A stretch of DNA of 18,165 nucleotides from the NCBI GenBank assembly GCA_034436375.1, contig DAOTVS010000130.1, positions 1-18,165 on the forward strand. Reading direction: 5' to 3'. Numbering within the stretch: the stretch's first letter is position 1; every line of letters starts with the position of its first letter. A program made the position numbers and the translations under genes. The stretch comes from DAOTVS01 sp034436375. GTDB taxonomy: Bacteria > Chloroflexota > Anaerolineae > SpSt-313. Below, piece after piece: positions 14,024 through 18,165 of this stretch. Under the pieces are notes generated by a model. It made no database searches and was not told the DNA's origin. It was given only the letters and a program-made list of their open reading frames with translations.

Positions 14024-16444
14024 GGCGCTCTCTCCCTGTGCCTTGCTCAGATGCAGGATCAACTGCTCGGCCTCGTCCACGCTGATCTCGCCGCGGGCCA
14101 GGCTCTCCAGGATGGCCAGGCGCGCGTCGGCCGGGCTCTCGGGGATGGTCGCATCTTCGGCAGGCGTAGAGTCCAGGCCTGCCCCTACGGGCGCAGGCGG
14201 CGGAGGCGTCGCCGGCTGCGGATTCGGGGCGGGCGCGTCGCTGGTAGGGGCAGGGTCCTGCTCTGCTCCTACGGGCGCGGGCCGGGCCGCGGGCGCTTCC
14301 TCGACCGCTGGGCCGCGCCGCAGGGTGATATTGCCGAGGCCTGTCTTGGCGACCAGGCGCGCGCGCAACCCCTCATCACCGATCGAGCCGACCATACGCA
14401 CGCTGCCCAGCGCGACCGGCCCCGGCCGCCCCACGCGCACCAGGGGGAAATCGCTTGTCACGTTGCCCATAGAGGAAGAGGCCTCGATCTGAGCAGCCTG
14501 ATTCGCCGGCAGCTCGAGCTGGATATTGCCAGCGCCGTTCTCGAGGCGGAAATCGCCAACGCCGAGGGCGCAGGCACAGTGGATGTCGCCCGCCCCCGAG
14601 GAGGCCCTGAGCGCATCCAGGCGGCCGCCCTCAATGCGCAGCTGCCCGGCCCCGGTCGAAGCCTCGAGCCGCCCGCCCTCCGCCCGGCGGATTGTCAGGT
14701 CGCCGCAGCCGGTGTTCACGACCGTCTCGTCGCGCACGCCGGCCAGCACGATGCTGCCCAGGCCGGTCGAGGCCCTGCCCTCCAGGCTTCCTTCGAAACG
14801 GATATCGCCCTTGCCGGTCGCCAGCCTGACCTGTGCCTGCACCTGCCGCCCGCACACGCTGCCCAGCCCGCTGTGCATTTCCAGGCGCGTCAGGGTCGTG
14901 GGAACGGCGGCCTGTACGTCGATGTGACGGTCGTGGCCCAGGCCGAACCAGCCGCTGCGCATGTCTGGCCGCTGGCGGATGTGCACCGTATCGCCCGCGC
15001 GCAGAATCTCCAGATCGTCCTGCTCGCCGCGGGAGAGGCGCAGCTCGATATCGGCGCGCTCCTCGCCGTAGAATTCGATATCGCCCAGGCCGATATTCAG
15101 GTGCAGGGCGGCGACTCCGTCGCAGGGGATGCGCAGCACCGATGGTGAGACCCATTGCTCGCCGGCAGCAATTCCGGCATTGCCCGGCCAGCCGCTATGC
15201 CAGGACTCGTGATGATGCTCGTGGGTCTTGTGATCGTGCTCGCGGGCTTCATGGCGGTACTCGTGGCGCGCCTCATGGCGCCGGCGCTGCTCTGCATCGC
15301 GATCGAGGGTGGCGTTCTCCAGGTTAGCGCCTGCCAGGTCGGCGCCATCGAGGTTGGCGTCGTGCAAATTTGCGCTCTCCAGCCCGGCCTCAGCCAGCAC
15401 CGCGCCGCCCAGGTTGGCATGGCGCAGGTCGGCACCGGCGAGAGCAGCCCCGTGCAAGTCAGCCCCCGGCAGGCTGGCCCGGCGCAGGTCGGCCCCCTCC
15501 AGCCTGGCTTCAGCCAAATGCGCGCCGGAAAGGTCTGCCTCGCGCAGGTTGGCCCCCTCCAGGTTGGCGGCGTGCAGGTCCGCCCGGCTCAGGTTGGCCC
15601 GGCGCAGGTCGGCGCCCTCCAGGCTCGCCCCGTTCAGGGCAGCGGCGCGCAGGTCCGCCTCGCGCAGGCAAGCGCCCTCGAGGTTGATATGAGAGAGCGC
15701 CGCCTGGCCCAGGCGCGCCAGTTGCAGGTTGGCCCCTTCCAGGTCCGCCCCCTCCAGCCGGGCCGACTGCAGATCCGTCTGCGAAAGGTCGGCGCCCTTC
15801 AGGTTGGCATTGTGGAGATCCGCGCTGGCCAGGCGGGCCTCCTTCAGGTCCGCTCCCTCCAGGTTCGCGCCGCCCATCTTGGCGCTGGCCAGGTTCGCCC
15901 TCTGCAACGAGGCGCCCTCCAGATCGGCCTCCTCCAGGTCGGCCCGGGTGAGGTTGGCGCCTCGCAAGTTGGACCCCTCGAGGTTCGCCTGAGCGAGGGC
16001 AGCGCCGGTCAGGTCGGCCTCCTGCAGGTTTGCGCCTTCCAGGTTGGCCTCAGCCAGATCAGCGCTCATCAGCCGCGCCCCATGCAGGGCGGCTCCCTCC
16101 AAATCTGCATCGCCCAGGAACGCGCCTTGCAGGTCCGCCCCGGCGAGGTCGGCGCCTTCCAGGCTTGCCTCGCGCAGGTTGGCCCCACTCAAGCGCGCCT
16201 GACGCAAGTGCGCCCCGGCGAGGCTTGCGCCCTCCAGGTTGAGGCCGCCTGTACTGACCCAGAACCAAACGGGTTGGGCGTCAGGGGCCAAAGCGCGCGC
16301 CTGGGCCAGCGCCCCCGCCAGGGCGCCCGGCCCGGCGTCGAGCTCGCGCAGGTCGGCCTCGTCGAGCTCAAGCCCCCGCGGGCCGCCGTGCTGCTCGATC
16401 TGCCGCAAAAGGTCCGGCAACGATAGCCCTGCCATGATGATCAT
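14021..16444 (-). CDS. Pentapeptide-repeat / DUF4097 (YvlB-like) fusion protein, 807 aa
   Basis: Large protein with no signal peptide or membrane helix. Residues 1-66 form a helical cap. Residues 70-380 are 62 pentapeptide repeats of the A(D/N)LxG type in unbroken register, forming a right-handed quadrilateral beta-helix. Residues 381-416 are a charged linker with ten His (RRRHEARHEYRHEA, then HDHKTHEHHHESWH). Residues about 430-710 are a DUF4097-type beta-repeat domain with recurring G.GD/G.GN turns (GLGDIEF, GKGDIRF, GAGNIQL, GLGNITL). A Pro/Ala linker (711-770) and a helical tail follow (LESLARGEISVDEAEQLILHL), as in YvlB/LiaX-type proteins. The function is unknown; scaffold or envelope-stress sensor is a guess. 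The ATG at 16444 overlaps the upstream TGA. A second ATG at 16435 is better spaced from AAAGGA. The TAG stop belongs to the mobile element. Confidence 0.9.
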   Translation of the reverse strand: MIIMAGLSLPDLLRQIEQHGGPRGLELDEADLRELDAGPGALAGALAQARALAPDAQPVWFWVSTGGLNLEGASLAGAHLRQARLSGANLREASLEGADLAGADLQGAFLGDADLEGAALHGARLMSADLAEANLEGANLQEADLTGAALAQANLEGSNLRGANLTRADLEEADLEGASLQRANLASAKMGGANLEGADLKEARLASADLHNANLKGADLSQTDLQSARLEGADLEGANLQLARLGQAALSHINLEGACLREADLRAAALNGASLEGADLRRANLSRADLHAANLEGANLREADLSGAHLAEARLEGADLRRASLPGADLHGAALAGADLRHANLGGAVLAEAGLESANLHDANLDGADLAGANLENATLDRDAEQRRRHEARHEYRHEAREHDHKTHEHHHESWHSGWPGNAGIAAGEQWVSPSVLRIPCDGVAALHLNIGLGDIEFYGEERADIELRLSRGEQDDLEILRAGDTVHIRQRPDMRSGWFGLGHDRHIDVQAAVPTTLTRLEMHSGLGSVCGRQVQAQVRLATGKGDIRFEGSLEGRASTGLGSIVLAGVRDETVVNTGCGDLTIRRAEGGRLEASTGAGQLRIEGGRLDALRASSGAGDIHCACALGVGDFRLENGAGNIQLELPANQAAQIEASSSMGNVTSDFPLVRVGRPGPVALGSVRMVGSIGDEGLRARLVAKTGLGNITLRRGPAVEEAPAARPAPVGAEQDPAPTSDAPAPNPQPATPPPPAPVGAGLDSTPAEDATIPESPADARLAILESLARGEISVDEAEQLILHLSKAQGESA
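14164..14192. repeat. CGTAGGGG-type palindromic block inside the coding linker, copy b
   Basis: On the minus strand, CCCGTAGGGGCAGGCC is followed by an imperfect complement, and the block encodes VGAGLDSTPA of the Pro-rich linker. It shares the CGTAGGGG core with the 41-bp hairpin at 4821-4913 and with the sister block at 14244-14272. Confidence 0.5.
14244..14272. repeat. CGTAGGGG-type palindromic block inside the coding linker, copy a
   Basis: GTAGGGGCAG (14244-14253) pairs with CTGCTCCTAC (14263-14272), ten pairs with one G-T. On the minus strand the 30-base block encodes VGAEQDPAPT, in the same frame and context (PAPVGA) as copy b. Confidence 0.5.
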
Positions 16445-16854
16445 TCCTTTCCTGATGGTGGGGCCGTGGCCTCGCGCAGGCGGGCCAGACCCTCCTTAAC
16501 CGAGAGCTTGCCTTCCGAGATCAGGCGCAGCACCTCCCTGCGGGCCTCATCGGCAGATGCCGGGGCGGCCGGGGGCAACTCGGGGGCCACGGGCGCCGCG
16601 CCCAGGCGCTCGGCAATTTCTTCCAGTTTGCCGCGCACCGTGGGGTATGAGACGCCCAGGGCCTTTTCCATGTCCTTCAGGTTGCCGCGTTTTTCGATAA
16701 AGAGCTTGACAAACACAATCTGGTCGGCCGTGAGGGCGCAAAAGGGGCAGGGGCTGTACTGGCTGCGCACCTGCGTGCCACACTGGTTGCACTGCAGTTC
16801 CGTCACCGTGAGCGGCCCGCCGCAGGTCGGGCACTGTTCCAGGATCTTGCGCAT
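16441..16854 (-). CDS. DUF2089 zinc-ribbon / helix-turn-helix regulator
   Basis: Protein of 137 residues. The N-terminus is a zinc ribbon with three CxxC pairs: CPTC (8-11), CNQC (22-25) and CPFC (35-38). The middle matches DUF2089: LTADQIVFVKLFIEKRGNLK then MEKALGVSYPTVRGKLEEIAERLG, a sigma-region-4-like helix-turn-helix with SYPTVR as the recognition part. After a Pro/Ala linker the tail reads REVLRLISEGKLSVKEGLARLREA, a motif that also closes the adjacent 807-residue protein. The ATG at 16854 has AGGAGG eight bases upstream; a GTG three codons earlier would overlap that site. The stop overlaps the start of the pentapeptide gene (ATGA), so the two are co-translated. It probably regulates its own operon. 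Confidence 0.92.
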   Translation of the reverse strand: MRKILEQCPTCGGPLTVTELQCNQCGTQVRSQYSPCPFCALTADQIVFVKLFIEKRGNLKDMEKALGVSYPTVRGKLEEIAERLGAAPVAPELPPAAPASADEARREVLRLISEGKLSVKEGLARLREATAPPSGKE

Positions 16855-16878
16855 GGCTGGCACCTCCTATCACTCATA

Positions 16879-16907
16879 TATATATCACAGTTACTTAATT
16901 TTGTCAA
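16879..16907 (-). promoter_or_regulatory. Sigma70-type promoter of the DUF2089-pentapeptide operon
   Basis: On the minus strand, TTGACA (16902-16907) and TATATA (16879-16884) are separated by exactly 17 bases. Transcription would begin near 16872, leaving a leader of only about 18 bases that holds AGGAGG. The AT-rich stretch around it stands out from the GC-rich surroundings. It is the best-matching promoter in the window. Confidence 0.8.
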
Positions 16908-16972
16908 TCAATTTACCACAATCTTCAAGTGTTTGTTTGCCGTTGGATGTCGAGAGTCCGCTTGCCCGGCTC

Positions 16973-17135
16973 TAGCACTGCAGCCGTACTTACCCATCGG
17001 GGCGCGGATCCCATCCGGGCATCGCGCTTCGCACGCGACCGGAATGGAGCCATTCGGGGCAGAGCCGGGCAGGCGCACAGCACCTTGGCCGGCTGTTACC
17101 GGGAGCCGGCTGGACCAAGTACGGTTGCAGTACTA
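16973..17135 (-). mobile_element. MITE-like element, copy 2 (intact, inverted)
   Basis: A 163-base element whose reverse complement matches copy 1 (13781-14023) outside the 80-bp insertion. Ends read TAGCACTGCAGCCGTACTT at the left and the complement of TAGTACTGCAACCGTACTT at the right, a roughly 20-base imperfect inverted repeat. It holds no gene. It sits about 65 bases upstream of the -35 box of the DUF2089 operon. Confidence 0.85.
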
Positions 17136-17286
17136 GGGCACAGTTTGGGGTGGGGGCGGTTCACCCCTCTTTATCACCCCGAGTGTCTCAGAATTGCCAG
17201 CAATCCTGTCAACACCCCCGGGTATGCCAGGGCCAGCAGATCTACAAACCTGCCGCCGGGTCATCCTTCTCCGCTCAACCGTCTCC

Positions 17287-17314
17287 TTTGCATTGTGCGC
17301 CATCCTGCTATAAT
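17287..17314 (+). promoter_or_regulatory. Candidate promoter for the lipoprotein gene
   Basis: TATAAT at 17309-17314 is a perfect -10. A TTTGCA at 17287-17292 gives a 16-base spacer, and TTGCAT one base later gives 15. The start site would be near 17321, which leaves about 310 bases of leader before the lipoprotein ATG. Confidence 0.6.
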
Positions 17315-17320
17315 AGATTT

Positions 17321-17632
17321 GTGATTGCAGGCTTTGCCCGCGTCCGTCTCCGTGGCCCGTGTTCCGAGTCTGTTACACGCTGTGCCGGGCTTGCTCCTGC
17401 GGCGCCATACGCTGGCAACGCTCAGGTTGTAGACTGGGTGTAGCAGGCAGAAAGAGGCGAGTGTGCGCCATTGCGCAGAAATCCGCACACGCAGGGTGAG
17501 GTGTGGTGAGCACCGCGTGCGGGTTTCTGTGAAAAGCGAATTATCGCCTGCAGAGTGTATGATGGCCCCCGAGGCCACGTTGGCTGCCCTGGCGCCCCTG
17601 GCGTCGTGAGCAGACGGAGGAATGGTAGACCC
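17321..17632 (+). ncRNA. Long structured leader or small RNA candidate
   Basis: No gene is seen in this stretch. TGCAGGC (17326-17332), right at the predicted transcript start, pairs with GCCTGCA (17546-17552) and would close a domain of about 227 bases. Inside, CAGAAATCCGCAC (17476-17488) pairs with 17517-17529 over 13 pairs with one G-T. GTGTGCG (17461-17467) can instead pair with CGCACAC (17484-17490), and the two helices exclude each other. It matches no riboswitch, tmRNA, RNase P or SRP RNA consensus I know. It could be a regulatory leader or an independent RNA. Confidence 0.35.
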
Positions 17633-18165
17633 ATGACAACACCCAAGGCTTATCCGAGGCGCTTCCTGTTCGGCGTGCTCGTGGCAGCGCTGCTGGCTCT
17701 GCCTCTGTTGGGCTGTGGCACGCTCTCCGTGGGCATTGAGCCGACCGCCACACCCGCGGCCACGGCCGTGGTGGTGGCGACGAACACCAGTGAGGCCACT
17801 GCCGCGCCCACCGCGATGACCACAGTCGCTGCACCCGCGACGGCTACGGCCACGCCCGTTGAGCCCACGGCCACCACGGTCTCCTCGGCGACGCCGGTCC
17901 CGCCCACAGAGCCTGCCCCAAGCGCTACGCCGGTCCCGCCGACCGCGCCCGCCCCGAGTGCCACGCCGGTCCCGCCGACCGCAGCCGCTGCCTCAGGTAC
18001 GATCAGCCAGGTCAAGGTCGCGCTGATCGCCCTGGAGGACAACGGGCAGAGCGGAAAAGCGGTGGGCTGCGGCGATAGTGTCGTCCTCGTTGACCGCCAG
18101 ATCGCCCCCACCCAGGCGCCGCTCAAGGCTGCGCTGCAAGAGCTGTTCTCCATCCGCCAGCAGTT
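17633..18165 (+). CDS. Lipoprotein with Pro/Thr/Ala-rich stalk and GerMN-like domain (runs off right edge)
   Basis: Secreted lipoprotein, 177 residues visible. The signal peptide MTTPKAYPRRFLFGVLVAAL ends in a lipobox LLGC with C28. Residues 35-120 are a low-complexity stalk of Pro, Thr, Ala and Val. They include three 12-residue units (ATPVPPTxPAPS) encoded by a 36-base tandem repeat. From about residue 122 a folded domain begins: VKVALIALEDNGQSGKAVGC, then GDSVVLVDRQIAP and APLKAALQELFS. This resembles the start of GerMN domains of spore-germination-type lipoproteins, with the typical leucine-rich element near the end of the visible part. The assignment is tentative because the domain is cut. 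The ATG at 17633 has GGAGGA about 12 bases upstream, longer than usual. Confidence 0.85.
   Translation, partial: MTTPKAYPRRFLFGVLVAALLALPLLGCGTLSVGIEPTATPAATAVVVATNTSEATAAPTAMTTVAAPATATATPVEPTATTVSSATPVPPTEPAPSATPVPPTAPAPSATPVPPTAAAASGTISQVKVALIALEDNGQSGKAVGCGDSVVLVDRQIAPTQAPLKAALQELFSIRQQ
17891..17986 (+). repeat. 36-bp tandem repeat in the lipoprotein stalk
   Basis: ACGCCGGTCCCGCC begins at 17891, 17927 and 17963, a strict 36-base period. The third unit decays after about 24 bases. It encodes ATPVPPT units of the extracellular stalk, so copy number could vary between strains and change stalk length. Confidence 0.8.

Noticed and set aside
15300..16240. Regular 15-base periodic repeats resembling a CRISPR or satellite array
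   Set aside because: The periodicity is fully explained by in-frame pentapeptide codons; there are no identical repeats with unrelated spacers.
15155..16426. Plus-strand open frame of 423 codons with LQVG-like repeats
   Set aside because: It is the mirror of the pentapeptide-repeat coding sequence; the periodicity comes from the real gene on the other strand.
17321..17552. 6S RNA or known riboswitch class
   Set aside because: End pairing and size are suggestive, but I could not match a 6S central bubble or any riboswitch core; left as an unassigned structured RNA candidate.
1..18165. tRNA, rRNA and CRISPR arrays
   Set aside because: None was recognised on either strand by inspection; a covariance-model scan was not possible here.

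Overview
The window is a GC-rich bacterial chromosome segment of 18165 bases. The gene set (double PRC-barrel protein, compact DUF255 thioredoxin-fold protein, DUF2089 regulator, rubredoxin/FprA cluster, Pro/Thr/Ala-rich lipoprotein with a GerMN-like domain), frequent TTG/GTG starts after strong GGAGG sites, and many long intergenic palindromes suggest a member of the Chloroflexota. That placement is inference from gene content; there is no rRNA or marker phylogeny here. Most genes lie on the minus strand.

Left part (1-5.4 kb): the N-terminal part of an FtsH protease runs off the left edge. Divergent from it is a protein with two PRC-barrel domains. Two related terminator-like hairpins separate that gene from a convergent minus-strand run. 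In transcription order the run is a small C-terminally membrane-anchored protein, a perfect 41-bp hairpin, an acidic BON-domain protein, an NYN/Zc3h12a-like RNase translationally coupled to it, an unknown 129-aa protein, and a site-2 protease with CBS domains.

Middle (5.4-9.8 kb): a tight minus-strand operon encodes a PIG-L/LmbE deacetylase, an unknown 91-aa protein and a DUF255 thioredoxin-fold protein. A TATAAT box and a 5'-leader hairpin precede it. A divergent MFS transporter follows.

Redox operon (13.8 to 9.8 kb, minus strand): rubredoxin, FprA flavodiiron protein, NADH:rubredoxin-reductase-like flavoprotein, a PfpI/DJ-1 protein and a flavodoxin-fold protein with an iron-sulfur-flavoprotein type cysteine motif. 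Together they look like an NAD(P)H -> reductase -> rubredoxin -> FprA chain for reducing O2 or NO, with accessory stress proteins.

Right part (13.8-18.2 kb): the most unusual section. A DUF2089 zinc-ribbon regulator and an 807-aa protein form a two-gene operon under a strong sigma70-type promoter. The 807-aa protein has 62 unbroken pentapeptide repeats, a His-rich linker, a DUF4097-type beta domain, a Pro-rich linker and a helical tail. This unit is bracketed by two inverted copies of a roughly 163-bp MITE-like element. One copy carries a nested 80-bp palindromic insertion and supplies the stop codon of the large gene. Beyond it come a promoter, a structured leader of about 310 nt, and the start of a lipoprotein running off the right edge.
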